The position numbers and the translations under genes were made by a program. Positions 25,927 through 35,146 of a stretch of DNA of 63,513 nucleotides are shown here, piece after piece. The DNA comes from Bacteroidales bacterium (GTDB taxonomy: Bacteria; Bacteroidota; Bacteroidia; Bacteroidales; F082): positions 1-63,513 of the forward strand of contig JAKSNA010000012.1 of assembly GCA_024400295.1 (NCBI GenBank). The letters run 5' to 3'. The notes beneath the pieces are model-generated. The model was not told where the DNA came from, did no database searches, and was given only the letters and a program-made list of their open reading frames with translations. The stretch's first letter is position 1. Each line of letters opens with the position of its first letter.

Positions 25927-28439
25927 CAACTCCTTCTTTTTCTCAGGAAACGCGCAAACGGACCTTCTTTTGTGTGTTTATTGGAAGAATCCTCGCTGTA
26001 ATAGCCGCCGCCATAGCTCGAGCCATAACCGTATCCGTAGCCATAACCGTATCCGTAGCCATAACCGCCATAACCAGAGCTGTAGCGGTAACCGTATGTG
26101 CCGGTGAACCTGATACCATTGATGATAATGTTGACTTTCAGGTCGCGTTCTTCAAAGTCCTTCATTATAGCCTCAAACACCTTCTTGTTGGTAACGCCTT
26201 GACGCACAACGAATGTCGCGACATCACAATGTTTCATCAGCAACAACGAGTCGGTCACCAGAGCGATAGGCGGAGTGTCAACGATAATGTAATCGTAAGT
26301 TTCCTTCAGCTCATTGAAGAGTTCATTGCAACGTTGGGAAGCGATAAGTTCGGCAGGGTTAGGTGGCACCGGGCCGGCGCATATCACATCAAGTGACGGT
26401 ATCTTGCCTGATGGCTGTATGATTTCGCTCAACGAGGCTTTGTTGGCGAGATATGTGCTGACACCGAGTTTGTTGCTCAAGCCGAATTCCTGATACAGAC
26501 GGGGCTTACGCAGGTCGAATCCGACAAGAACCGTCTTTTTCCCGTACAAAGCATATATCGACGCCATATTGATGGAGATGTAGGTCTTACCAACTGAAGC
26601 CATGTCACCTGTCACCATCAACGTACATTTGTCTTTGCCCTGGACAATAAAGTCGATATTAGTACGGATAGAACGGAACGACTCCGCGGCTGGCGACTTT
26701 GGTGATTCGATGACCATCGTCTTTGTGTTCTTCGTGCTGTCTATCTGGGGTATCTGCCCGATAATCGGGAATTTGCAGACATTTTCAATATCTTTGCGTT
26801 CCAGAATCTTCGTGTTAAAGAAGTCCTTCAACCATATATACACCGCCGGTATCATCAAGCCTATTAAAAGTGCTATAAGGTAATTAATTAAATCGCGAGG
26901 TGCGATTTTCTTCGCCAACGACACTTTCGCAGTGTCGATAATCTGATTGTCAGGGGTGTTGCTTGCCCTGAGGATTTGAGCCTCAGAACGTTTTTCCATC
27001 AGAAAGTTGTAGATGTTTTCGCTGTACGTGAACTTACGTGTGTATCCCAAATAACGGCGCTGGGCAGCCGGCAGCTCCTTCACTTGTTCATCAAGATTGC
27101 TGATATTGTTGTTGATTTCCTTGATTGTGAGGTTCGCGTTGTTAATCAAGTTATTGATATTCTCAAGCAACACCTTCTTCGTCTGGATGATCTGCTGGTC
27201 GATAGTCTGAACGATAGGATTCTTTTCCGTTGAAGTCAGAAGCTGTGTTGACTTTGTCTGGAAAAGCTCAACAAGCTTATTCACTGTCGTGTTGAGTATC
27301 GGGTCTTGGATGCCCACGGCGCTTGGAGCGACGAGTTTGTCGAGGTCATCAATGTTATCCTGAAGATAGCTCTTTATGTTATTATAGTATTTAAGATTAA
27401 GTTCGAGTTCGGCGCGTTTCTTTTCCTGTTCTTTCAAATAGTCGAAAAGTTGTGTGGCCTGAGCGTCAAGGTTCATGAAGTCGTTACCCTGCTGGAACAC
27501 CTGAATGTCAACTTCGGCTTTCGACAAGGAATCCTGAATGCCTCCCAACTGATTGTCAATGAATTTTATTGTATTTTCCTGAACCTGATTCTTCATCTCA
27601 AGGTCTCTCTTGATATATTCGGTGCACAGTTGGTTGATGAACTCTGTGATTTTTCTCGGGTTGTTGCCTTGGATGGTCAGACGCAGCACCGACGCATTCT
27701 TGTTGATTGGAGCTATGGTATAGTTACTCATCATCTTCACCTGCGAGATCATGTCGTTAAATATGAACAAAAACTTCGTATCCTTCATATCCTCCTCGTC
27801 GAAGAAATAGGCCGGAACCACGCGGAACACATTGTATTCATTAGCGATTGTATCACCAAATTTGTATTTCCCCTCAAATTTCACTTCATTTTTCAATAAG
27901 CCTATAGTCTCTTCTCTCTTGAAATCGTAGTATGACCTGTTCTTACCTTCAGCCTTGATTGAGAAGCAGCTGTCGCCGAGCAGTTTCACCTCATACGTGA
28001 GACCGACCATCTGCGGTTTTGAATAGTCAATTTCAACCATTATTGGGTTGTCTCCGTACAGTTCTGACGTTGTCACCCTTCCTTTTGCATAATAAGTCAC
28101 ATCCAGATTTATGTGCTTCAAGGCACGTTCGGCAAGCATGTACGATTGAAGGACTGCCACCTCGTTGTCAACATTACCAGCACTTCTGAAATTCATTCCA
28201 GTCATCATCGAAGCCGCATCCATGCCCATTTTCTGTTCCTTGACGTAAACAGTTGATGACACCTGATAGACATCCGGGCTATATCTGTTGTAAAGATAAC
28301 CTGCGCACAATGCGACAAAGCCAAAAATAACAAAAAGATACCAATAACTTATAAACTTGATGATCAATGATTTTACATCAATGGCATCTTCATTTTGAAC
28401 CTGTACAGGTCTTGGAGTATTGTTAGTCTCGTTAGTCAT
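25926..28439 (-). CDS. wzc: Polysaccharide co-polymerase / tyrosine autokinase (Wzc type)
   Basis: 837 residues. Wzz domain with a first helix near 27-50 and second near 530, a coiled-coil periplasmic region, and a cytosolic BY-kinase domain with Walker A GDMASVGKTYISINMA (about 606-621), Walker A' VLVGFDLRKPRLY and Walker B YIIVDTPPIAL (about 715). The C-terminal tail is a Gly-Tyr cluster (YGYGYGYGYGYGYG) coded by an 18-bp DNA repeat, the site of tyrosine phosphorylation that cycles chain-length control. Acts with the wza-like exporter gene 18 nt upstream. Confidence 0.93.
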   Translation of the reverse strand: MTNETNNTPRPVQVQNEDAIDVKSLIIKFISYWYLFVIFGFVALCAGYLYNRYSPDVYQVSSTVYVKEQKMGMDAASMMTGMNFRSAGNVDNEVAVLQSYMLAERALKHINLDVTYYAKGRVTTSELYGDNPIMVEIDYSKPQMVGLTYEVKLLGDSCFSIKAEGKNRSYYDFKREETIGLLKNEVKFEGKYKFGDTIANEYNVFRVVPAYFFDEEDMKDTKFLFIFNDMISQVKMMSNYTIAPINKNASVLRLTIQGNNPRKITEFINQLCTEYIKRDLEMKNQVQENTIKFIDNQLGGIQDSLSKAEVDIQVFQQGNDFMNLDAQATQLFDYLKEQEKKRAELELNLKYYNNIKSYLQDNIDDLDKLVAPSAVGIQDPILNTTVNKLVELFQTKSTQLLTSTEKNPIVQTIDQQIIQTKKVLLENINNLINNANLTIKEINNNISNLDEQVKELPAAQRRYLGYTRKFTYSENIYNFLMEKRSEAQILRASNTPDNQIIDTAKVSLAKKIAPRDLINYLIALLIGLMIPAVYIWLKDFFNTKILERKDIENVCKFPIIGQIPQIDSTKNTKTMVIESPKSPAAESFRSIRTNIDFIVQGKDKCTLMVTGDMASVGKTYISINMASIYALYGKKTVLVGFDLRKPRLYQEFGLSNKLGVSTYLANKASLSEIIQPSGKIPSLDVICAGPVPPNPAELIASQRCNELFNELKETYDYIIVDTPPIALVTDSLLLMKHCDVATFVVRQGVTNKKVFEAIMKDFEERDLKVNIIINGIRFTGTYGYRYSSGYGGYGYGYGYGYGYGYGSSYGGGYYSEDSSNKHTKEGPFARFLRKRRS

Positions 28440-28457
28440 TTACCAAAGTTTTAGCCG

Positions 28458-29279
28458 TTATTTTTTAATAGTTACCAAGAAGAATGTCATGACTGTCACG
28501 CCAAGCGACAGCATTGAGATAATCAGCGAATAAGGCACACTTGCGAAGCCCCAACGTTTGATTGACAGCGGCTCTACATAGATGATGTCATTCGGTTTCA
28601 AGTAGTAATCCGGATTTGAAAGGATGTCCGTGTCATTGATGTTAACTCTGACGACTTGCGAGCCTTCTGTGGTCTGGTGTACAATCTTGACGTTTTTCCT
28701 GTTGGCGAAATCCGTCGGGTTACCGGCGAGTGCGAGAGCCTGGAACAAGTTGATGTCCGACTGATAAACCTGATATTGCCCGGGCTTGTTGACCTCGCCA
28801 AGGATCGTCAGGTTGAAAATTCCGAGTTTGACATAGACAATTGTCTCCTTCTGATATTCATCGATGATTGTCTGTATCTTCTGTTGTATCTCGTCAATCG
28901 TCAGATCCTTGACATAAATCTTACCGGCATACGGGAAGTCGATGAGACCTTCATCACTGACAGTGAAGCCGTTGATATATATACTTGCATTACCGGCAGA
29001 ATTTTGTGATGATGAACTGATTGCAGAGTTATTTGTATTTGTCAAACTGAAGAACGATGAGAAATTCTTATCCATGCTCGACACCCTTATATACAGATTG
29101 TCGCCCGGCTGCACCTTATAGCTGAAACTTCTCTTGTTAACGTACTCAATGGACGAGATGCTGTCAAGCATCGCCTCGTTCTGCAACATCAAGACTTTTT
29201 TCTGTGAGACGCATGATGTCAGCAACGTGACAGCAGCAACCACCGAAAAACACGCAACTTTCAAAAATGATCTTGTCAT
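28458..29279 (-). CDS. wza: Polysaccharide export lipoprotein (Wza type)
   Basis: 273 residues. Lipobox (VTLLTSCVSQ, Cys23), a poly-export domain (YKVQPGDNLYIRVSSMDKNF), a SLBB domain (LGEVNKPGQYQVYQSDINLFQALALAG) and a C-terminal membrane helix (about 245-268) ending in KK, as usual in Bacteroidota Wza homologues. It forms the outer-membrane channel part of capsular or exopolysaccharide export with the downstream wzc-like protein. Spacing to the GldH-like gene upstream is 18 nt. Confidence 0.93.
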   Translation of the reverse strand: MTRSFLKVACFSVVAAVTLLTSCVSQKKVLMLQNEAMLDSISSIEYVNKRSFSYKVQPGDNLYIRVSSMDKNFSSFFSLTNTNNSAISSSSQNSAGNASIYINGFTVSDEGLIDFPYAGKIYVKDLTIDEIQQKIQTIIDEYQKETIVYVKLGIFNLTILGEVNKPGQYQVYQSDINLFQALALAGNPTDFANRKNVKIVHQTTEGSQVVRVNINDTDILSNPDYYLKPNDIIYVEPLSIKRWGFASVPYSLIISMLSLGVTVMTFFLVTIKK

Positions 29280-29297
29280 ATTTTCTAATTATTCTAA

Positions 29298-29816
29298 CTA
29301 TTTTTTAGAAGGAACACATTTTATGGTCATGTTTTTAATGCCATAAAGCGGATCCTTGGAGTACTTGTTTTCCAACGTAAATTTGCAAATTCCTGATTCG
29401 CTTATATATAACTCACTTATCAGCATAAACTTAAAATGATAGTACCCGTCGGTCTTCTCCGACTTCCAATTGCCATCCCTGTCTTTCAAAGGAAATTTAT
29501 AGTCCCTCACACGATGGCTTCCGTCCGGAAATTCGACAAGCATACAGAAAAGCATGTCTTTGTCATTCTTGGAAGACGGATAAACATTCGGAAAATCCTC
29601 CGACACGGTGAGTTCCATTATCACATCGACCGTTGTCGGAGCCTTCAAGATGTCGTAATCGACTTTCAGCAGGTCAAATCTACCCCATTCCTCCCCGACA
29701 AAATCCTTCGACAAGACGATAGTATCTTGCTTGTCAGAGCATGAGCCGATGGCCAATGCAACAATCATCATTGCAACCGCCTTGAAAACACGAGTTTTAT
29801 TTCCTCTGAAACGCAT
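29298..29816 (-). CDS. gldH: GldH-like gliding-motility/T9SS lipoprotein
   Basis: 172 residues from the ATG at 29816; the promoter box at 29843-29850 excludes earlier starts. Lipobox ends at Cys26 (ALAIGSCSDKQ). The motif run YPSSKNDKDMLFCMLVEFPDG, then LKDRDGNWKSEKTDG and ESGICKFTLENK, follows the GldH pattern (FPdG ... D.eGkW.G ... sGtY.i.ie). GldH is an outer-membrane lipoprotein needed for gliding in Flavobacterium and linked to T9SS organisms. It is first in the minus-strand operon with wza, wzc and the antiterminator. Confidence 0.72.
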   Translation of the reverse strand: MRFRGNKTRVFKAVAMMIVALAIGSCSDKQDTIVLSKDFVGEEWGRFDLLKVDYDILKAPTTVDVIMELTVSEDFPNVYPSSKNDKDMLFCMLVEFPDGSHRVRDYKFPLKDRDGNWKSEKTDGYYHFKFMLISELYISESGICKFTLENKYSKDPLYGIKNMTIKCVPSKK

Positions 29817-29842
29817 CAATAATACCTTATGTGATAAGGCTG

Positions 29843-29850
29843 CAAAAATA
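29843..29850 (-). promoter_or_regulatory. -7 box (TATTTTTG) of the gldH-wza-wzc operon
   Basis: TATTTTTGCAGCC on the minus strand. The roughly 20-nt leader holds a small hairpin (CCTTAT-GTG-ATAAGG, 29825-29839). Confidence 0.7.
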
Positions 29851-29896
29851 CAATTTTTTTTTAAATCGGCAAACATTTTTATTCTAAAACTTTTCA

Positions 29897-29904
29897 TAAT
29901 TTTG
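29897..29904 (+). promoter_or_regulatory. -7 box (TAATTTTG) of mrdA
   Basis: 37 nt before the ATG at 29942; divergent from the gldH promoter. Confidence 0.65.
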
Positions 29905-29941
29905 CACGTTGGTTTTCAGATATAAAAGCACTCGTAATCAC

Positions 29942-31756
29942 ATGATTAAGAACAAGATAAATTATTCAGGCAGGCAATATGTGATTATTGCGGCGTTTGT
30001 TGCCGTCGCTTTGATAATAACCGTCAAGCTCTTTTCCATTCAAATATTGAACAAAACGTACAGGCATTCATCTGACAACAATACGTTGCGAAACATCACA
30101 TTATACCCGTCGAGGGGAAGGATCTACGACCGCGACGGGCGGCTGTTGGTCTATAACGATGCTGTCTATGATCTGATAATAACTCCGAAATTGGCGCGTG
30201 ACATTGACACGAGTTCGTTTTGCAAATTATTGAATATCAATAACGACACATACAACAAACTGTATAACAAGGCCAAAAAGTATTCAATGGTGACACCGTC
30301 TGTATTCATCTCTCAAATCAGTAAGGAGGAGTACGGGCGTGTGGCGGAGATGATGTATCATTACCCTGGGTTTTATTTTCAGACACGCTCGATAAGGCAG
30401 TACCCCTACCCCATCGCAGCGCACACATTCGGAAGCATCGGCGAAGTGAGCCGGCAAGATTTACAGCTTGACACATACTACAAACAAGGCGATTACATCG
30501 GCAAGTCAGGCATTGAGAACTATTATGAGAAGGAACTTCGCGGCACCAAAGGCTTGAAAATCATTATCGTGGACGTGCACAACCGTGAGAAGGAACGTTT
30601 CATGGACGGACAGTGCGACACTCTGCCCGTCTCCGGTCTTGACATCATTCTCGGCATGGATGCTGAACTTCAGGAATACGGAGAACGCCTGATGGCTGGA
30701 AAGACCGGCTCCATTGTGGCGATTGAGCCGGCGACAGGACAGATACTCGCGATGGTCTCAGCCCCGTCATACGACCCCAACGAACTGGTTGGAAGACAAC
30801 GGTCGGCGAACTACAGCAGATTGCTAAACGATTCACTCAAACCATTGATTAACAGAGCTATAAGCGGAGCTTATCCTCCAGGATCCACGTTCAAGATGAT
30901 CAATGGGCTGATAGCGTTGCAGAGCGGGGTCATCAGCAACGGCACGGAATATCCGTGCGACGGGCCGGAAAGCGTTCCGATAAGATGCACCCACTACCAT
31001 CATTCGCCAGCGAGACTTCACGATGCAATAGAGAACTCCTGCAATCCGTATTTCTGGCACGCTTTCAGCAACTTCCTGAACTCGCCGAAGTTCAACGACA
31101 CAAAAGAAGCATACGAATATTGGTACGACATTGTCACAAGTTTCGGACTCGGACACACCTTAGACACCGACATACCGTTTACCACTTCAGGCAACATCCC
31201 GACAAGCAAATATTACGACAAGGTCTATCGCGGGAAATGGAACGCCATGACGGTGCGTTCGCTCAGCATCGGGCAGGGTGAGATTTTAGTGACGCCTCTC
31301 CAACTCGCGAACATCGCGGCGGCAATCGGCAACGAAGGCTTCTTCTACACTCCGCATTACATCAGAGCCTTCGCCGACAGCACACACACCGTCGATTCAA
31401 ACTTCACGACGAGACACGTCATCCCCATCGACCGCAGACATTTCAGAGACGTAAAAATCGGGATGGAGAAAGTCTTTGAAGGTGAATACGGGACCGCCAG
31501 AATGTCGCGTATCGACAGCGTCAGCGTGTGCGGCAAGACCGGCACGGCCGAGAACCCGCACGGGCCGGACCATTCCATCTTCATGGGTTTCGCCCCCGCC
31601 GACAACCCGCAGATCGCCATCGCCGTGATTGTTGAAAATGCCGGCTTCGGCTCGACTTGGGCGGCGCCTATCGCATCTCTGATGATGGAAAAATACATAA
31701 AAGGCAGCGTCAAGCGCAAATGGGTGGAAAATAGAATTTGTTCAAACGATTATTAA
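29942..31756 (+). CDS. mrdA: Penicillin-binding protein 2 (elongasome transpeptidase)
   Basis: 604 residues from the ATG at 29942; a TTG 33 nt upstream is unlikely. One N-terminal helix (about 12-32), the dimerisation domain (YPSRGRIYDRDGRLL), then the transpeptidase: S-x-x-K in YPPGSTFKMI near residue 315, S-x-N in ENSCNPYF near 366 and K-T-G-T near 532. It crosslinks peptidoglycan during rod elongation together with RodA, whose gene begins 1 nt after the stop. Confidence 0.95.
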   Translation: MIKNKINYSGRQYVIIAAFVAVALIITVKLFSIQILNKTYRHSSDNNTLRNITLYPSRGRIYDRDGRLLVYNDAVYDLIITPKLARDIDTSSFCKLLNINNDTYNKLYNKAKKYSMVTPSVFISQISKEEYGRVAEMMYHYPGFYFQTRSIRQYPYPIAAHTFGSIGEVSRQDLQLDTYYKQGDYIGKSGIENYYEKELRGTKGLKIIIVDVHNREKERFMDGQCDTLPVSGLDIILGMDAELQEYGERLMAGKTGSIVAIEPATGQILAMVSAPSYDPNELVGRQRSANYSRLLNDSLKPLINRAISGAYPPGSTFKMINGLIALQSGVISNGTEYPCDGPESVPIRCTHYHHSPARLHDAIENSCNPYFWHAFSNFLNSPKFNDTKEAYEYWYDIVTSFGLGHTLDTDIPFTTSGNIPTSKYYDKVYRGKWNAMTVRSLSIGQGEILVTPLQLANIAAAIGNEGFFYTPHYIRAFADSTHTVDSNFTTRHVIPIDRRHFRDVKIGMEKVFEGEYGTARMSRIDSVSVCGKTGTAENPHGPDHSIFMGFAPADNPQIAIAVIVENAGFGSTWAAPIASLMMEKYIKGSVKRKWVENRICSNDY

Positions 31757-31757
31757 T

Positions 31758-33014
31758 ATGAGAAGCAAAACAATAATAGGTAAAATTGACATCTGGCTGT
31801 TACTCATATATTTAGCTCTTGTCATTGTCGGGCTTCTCAGCATCTATGCAGCTGCCTACAACGAGAGTCACCCTGCCATCTACGACATGTCGCAGAACTA
31901 CGGCAAGCAGCTGCTTTTCATCGGCATCAGCCTTGTTGTCGGGTTCCTCATCCTTCTCATTGACGCAAAATTTTTCAATGCTTTTGCATATCTGATCTAC
32001 GGGCTATCGATATTTTCGCTCATAGCCGTGTTGCTTGTCGGCTCCAAGATTTCAGGTTCGACGTCATGGATACAGCTCGGTCCGCTATCGTTCCAGCCAT
32101 CGGAGTTCGCGAAGTTCGGCACGGCTCTCGCCCTCGCGCATTTCCTCGGCAAAATCGACACCGACACAAGAATCCGCAGGACGCAGGTCACCGCCTATTG
32201 CATCGTGATGTTGCCCATGCTCCTCGTCCTGGCGCAGGGCGACGCAGGCTCCGCTCTCGTCTTCCTCACGTTTCTGCTCGTCCTTTACCGTGAAGGAATG
32301 GGCGGTAAGCTGCTCATCACCGGCGTGATCGCTGTCATTCTTTTCGTGCTGACCCTCTGTTTCTCAAAATGGTACGTCATGGCCGGCACCGCAGTAATCT
32401 ACGGTATTTTACTCTGGCTCATAGACAGGACAAAGAAGAACATTATCATTGTCTCCACGATTCTTGTTGCGGCAATCGCGTTCATCTTCTCCGTCGATTT
32501 CGCGTTTCATCATATCCTGAAGCCACATCAGCAGACGCGCATCAACATCATCTTAGGACTTGAGCAAGACACTAAGGGCGTGGGTTACAACCTCAACCAG
32601 TCGAAGATAGCCATCGGCTCCGGCGGATTCCTCGGCAAAGGCTACCTGCAAGGCACGATGACGAAATACAACTACGTCCCGGAACAGCACACCGACTTCA
32701 TCTTCTGCACCATCGGGGAGGAAAGCGGCTTCGTGGGATGTTTCGCCTTGATATGTCTGTATCTCGCTTTAATGTTGAGGATCATCGTGTTGGCCGAACG
32801 ACAACGCTCGCCTTTCAGCAGGATTTACGGCTACGGCATCGCCTGCATCTTCTTCTTCCACTTCGCCATTAATATAGGAATGACAATAGGACTTGTGCCT
32901 GTCATCGGCATCCCATTGCCATTCTTGAGTTACGGAGGCTCAAGCCTCCTGATGTTCACGATGATGATTTTCGTCTTCCTGAAGCAAGACGCGAACCGGA
33001 TGAATATCCTGTAG
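31758..33014 (+). CDS. rodA: Rod shape-determining protein RodA
   Basis: 418 residues, SEDS family with ten helices. KISGSTSWIQLGPLSFQPSE, GDAGSALVFL, QGTMTKYNYVPEQHTDFIF and GIPLPFLSYGGSSLL are the family signatures. RodA is the glycosyltransferase that polymerises lipid II for side-wall growth, paired with PBP2 encoded just upstream. Convergent with pfk, 2 nt between stops; no terminator hairpin seen. Confidence 0.95.
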   Translation: MRSKTIIGKIDIWLLLIYLALVIVGLLSIYAAAYNESHPAIYDMSQNYGKQLLFIGISLVVGFLILLIDAKFFNAFAYLIYGLSIFSLIAVLLVGSKISGSTSWIQLGPLSFQPSEFAKFGTALALAHFLGKIDTDTRIRRTQVTAYCIVMLPMLLVLAQGDAGSALVFLTFLLVLYREGMGGKLLITGVIAVILFVLTLCFSKWYVMAGTAVIYGILLWLIDRTKKNIIIVSTILVAAIAFIFSVDFAFHHILKPHQQTRINIILGLEQDTKGVGYNLNQSKIAIGSGGFLGKGYLQGTMTKYNYVPEQHTDFIFCTIGEESGFVGCFALICLYLALMLRIIVLAERQRSPFSRIYGYGIACIFFFHFAINIGMTIGLVPVIGIPLPFLSYGGSSLLMFTMMIFVFLKQDANRMNIL

Positions 33015-33016
33015 TT

Positions 33017-34111
33017 CTAAACTCCAAATGAGATTCCCAGTCCTTTAGCGGCCCTGACCAGGTCGCAGTCGGGCTGCACGAAGTTCATCTTCGCCACGGC
33101 GTCTTTGATCGGCACGCTGATGACATTCGGGTGACGATACGCCACCATGTTGCCGTATTCCTTGTTGAGCACCATCTCGAACGCCTTCACGCCGAACTGC
33201 GACGCAAGCACGCGGTCGTAGGCCACCGGCACGCCGCCGCGTTGCAGGTGACCGAGTGTCGTCTCACGCATATCGTGCTGGAAACCGGCGGCTTTCATCT
33301 GTTCGATGAATTTCACGCCGATGCCGCCGAGCCTCACGTTCTCGTATCCGACCTCCTTGCTCACTTCAAATATTTGCTGTCCGTCTTTCGGCTTCGCGCC
33401 TTCGCTGATGACGACGATGGCGGAGCCGCGGTCGTTGACGAAACGGCTTTCAAGACGTTCCTTCACAATGTTGATGTCGTACGGGAATTCCGGGATGAGG
33501 CACACCTCGGCGCCGCCGGCCACCGCCGCGTTCAACGCAATCCAGCCGGCATCACGGCCCATGACTTCAAGCACGAACACGCGGTTGTGACTCGCCGAAG
33601 TCGTCACGAGCTTATCTACGGCCTCCGTCGCGATCTGGACGGCGGTCTGGAAGCCGAAGGTGCAGTCGGTCATCGAGAGATCGTTGTCGATGGTCTTCGG
33701 CACGCCGATGATGTTCAGGCCTTTCTCGAAGAGTTTCTGCGAGATGCGCTGCGAGCCGTCGCCGCCAATGTTGATGACGCAGTCAACACCCATGTATTCG
33801 AGCCGCTGTATCATCTCGTCGGAGCGGTCAACGACCTCCCACGTGCCGTCGTTTCTCTTCACCGGCCACGAGAACGGGCCGCCTTTGTTTGTCGTCTCAA
33901 TTATCGTGCCGCCGCGGAAATGGATGCCGCGCACGGCTTCCGGCGTCAGTTTCACAATCTCCTGTGGGGTCCACAGCACGCCGTTGAAGGCCTGGATGCT
34001 TCCGAGCACTTCCCAGTCTTTTTCCTGCGAGGCCCTCTTCACGATGGCGCGAATCACGGCGTTCAAGCCCGGGCAGTCGCCGCCACCGGTTAATACTAAT
34101 AAGCGTTTCAT
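33017..34111 (-). CDS. pfkA: 6-phosphofructokinase
   Basis: 364 residues, phosphofructokinase superfamily: LTGGGDCPGLNAVIRAIV at the start, GGDGS at 116-120, PKTIDND at 138-144, EVMGRDAGWIAL near 182-193 and HLQRGGVPVAYDR. It phosphorylates fructose 6-phosphate in glycolysis. The glycine in GGDG suggests ATP as donor, whereas PKTIDND is the variant often found in pyrophosphate-dependent enzymes and in the mixed-substrate group III PFKs; ATP use is therefore likely but not certain. Confidence 0.9.
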   Translation of the reverse strand: MKRLLVLTGGGDCPGLNAVIRAIVKRASQEKDWEVLGSIQAFNGVLWTPQEIVKLTPEAVRGIHFRGGTIIETTNKGGPFSWPVKRNDGTWEVVDRSDEMIQRLEYMGVDCVINIGGDGSQRISQKLFEKGLNIIGVPKTIDNDLSMTDCTFGFQTAVQIATEAVDKLVTTSASHNRVFVLEVMGRDAGWIALNAAVAGGAEVCLIPEFPYDINIVKERLESRFVNDRGSAIVVISEGAKPKDGQQIFEVSKEVGYENVRLGGIGVKFIEQMKAAGFQHDMRETTLGHLQRGGVPVAYDRVLASQFGVKAFEMVLNKEYGNMVAYRHPNVISVPIKDAVAKMNFVQPDCDLVRAAKGLGISFGV

Positions 34112-34147
34112 TGTTTAAATGCTATTTTATTTATGGAATTGTTTATT

Positions 34148-34315
34148 TTAGATACGTTTAATATTAGTTTCCATTTCCAGCCAAGGTTCATCATCAAAAT
34201 GAATTTCACCTTCTTCTAACATTTGTTGAGCATTCTCGGCAGCTTTTTCCTCATTATCAGCTTCAATCTCAATGATTTTGAAGATGGTTTGCGACGCTTT
34301 AAAAATGTATTTCAT
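34148..34315 (-). CDS. Small DpnD/PcfM-like protein
   Basis: A 55-residue ORF from ATG 34313-34315 to TAA 34148-34150. It reads MKYIFKASQTIFKIIEIEAD, then EEKAAENAQQMLEEGEI and a DDEPWLEMET end. This beta-alpha-beta-beta pattern with EAxxEEEA..AxxMxxxGEI is the DpnD/PcfM fold-type small protein, often found on mobile elements. Function unknown. It lies between pfk and the HEPN-MNT pair. Confidence 0.6.
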   Translation of the reverse strand: MKYIFKASQTIFKIIEIEADNEEKAAENAQQMLEEGEIHFDDEPWLEMETNIKRI

Positions 34316-34406
34316 ATTAAATGTAAATAAAATTAAAGTTAGTTTATATCAACTTTCAAGACTGCATTTTAGGATTTTTGAGAAGAACGAGCTTTTACAG
34401 ATAAAA

Positions 34407-34706
34407 TCACACCAACATTCCTGTCCGCATGACATCATCATAAAGCGGGGAATGGCTGTTTTCCTCCATCAATACAGGCTCAATCAATGAACTCACTTGG
34501 CGGACATCATGCCAAAGACCTCTCGTCCACACCCACCAATTATCACCGAAAGACGGCACAATGACGGCCACATCAATGTCACTTTCCGGCCTGGCACAGC
34601 CTTTGCTGTAGGAACCAAACAGATACACTTTGAAATTTCCATCAAAGCGAGGAGTTATGATTTGCTTGTATCTTTTGACGAGTCCGATAACTTGTTCTTT
34701 ATCCAT
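34407..34706 (-). CDS. Minimal nucleotidyltransferase (MNT) antitoxin of a HEPN-MNT pair
   Basis: 99 residues. The signature GSYSKG followed by SDIDVAV (G-S-x10-D-x-D) is that of the MNT family of DNA polymerase-beta-like nucleotidyltransferases. In HEPN-MNT systems the MNT protein neutralises the HEPN RNase, in some cases by AMPylating a tyrosine on it. The ATG at 34704-34706 lies inside the HEPN gene, overlapping it by 52 nt in another frame, so translation is probably coupled. Confidence 0.85.
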   Translation of the reverse strand: MDKEQVIGLVKRYKQIITPRFDGNFKVYLFGSYSKGCARPESDIDVAVIVPSFGDNWWVWTRGLWHDVRQVSSLIEPVLMEENSHSPLYDDVMRTGMLV

Positions 34707-35074
34707 TGCTGCAATTGTTTGGTTTCATCTATAATTGTTCTGCACTTTTCTTTTGACAACATCTGTGCCAACTGTTCTTTGTACTCTGGATAGCGAGCTT
34801 GTATGTTCATTGGCACAAGGGTTTCTATTGTATCCAATTGTGCGTCTGTCATTTCCTTTTCAAGTCCAGTATCTTCCGCAAGCCGAATCAGATTGTGGAT
34901 AAAAGTAGGGTCGGTATGCAATGTATCACACCAATACGCTTTCAGAGTTTTCTCAATAGCCTGATGGCACATGAATGCTACATAGAGCCAGCGTCCACCG
35001 TTATATAAGGTTTCAGCAGTCTCTATGTCATAATCGGCAAGGTCGATCCAATAAGGAACTCTGTCTTTAAGCAT
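34655..35074 (-). CDS. HEPN domain toxin of a HEPN-MNT pair
   Basis: 139 residues from the ATG at 35074 (MLKDRVPYWIDLADYDI); the promoter box at 35096-35103 rules out longer starts. All-helical HEPN domain with DYDIETAETLYNGGRWLYVA and CHQAIEKTLKAYW, the core of the MNT-associated HEPN family. Related proteins are toxins that cleave RNA, though the catalytic R-x4-6-H spacing is not perfect here (Arg and His are nine positions apart). Forms a unit with the overlapping MNT gene. Confidence 0.82.
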   Translation of the reverse strand: MLKDRVPYWIDLADYDIETAETLYNGGRWLYVAFMCHQAIEKTLKAYWCDTLHTDPTFIHNLIRLAEDTGLEKEMTDAQLDTIETLVPMNIQARYPEYKEQLAQMLSKEKCRTIIDETKQLQQWIKNKLSDSSKDTSKS

Positions 35075-35095
35075 ATCTATTGTTGTTTTCAGGTG

Positions 35096-35103
35096 CAAAA
35101 ATA
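35096..35103 (-). promoter_or_regulatory. -7 box (TATTTTTG) of the HEPN-MNT operon
   Basis: TATTTTTGCACC on the minus strand, 21 nt from the HEPN ATG. Confidence 0.7.
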
Positions 35104-35146
35104 AAAACAATTTCTGTTTGTCGCAAGAGCTGTTTCTGTTTGTAAA

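Noticed and set aside
33131..34093. 320-codon open frame antisense to pfkA
   Set aside because: It mirrors the codon structure of pfkA, is rich in His/Arg/Ala and has no motif; the pfk protein is a clear family match.
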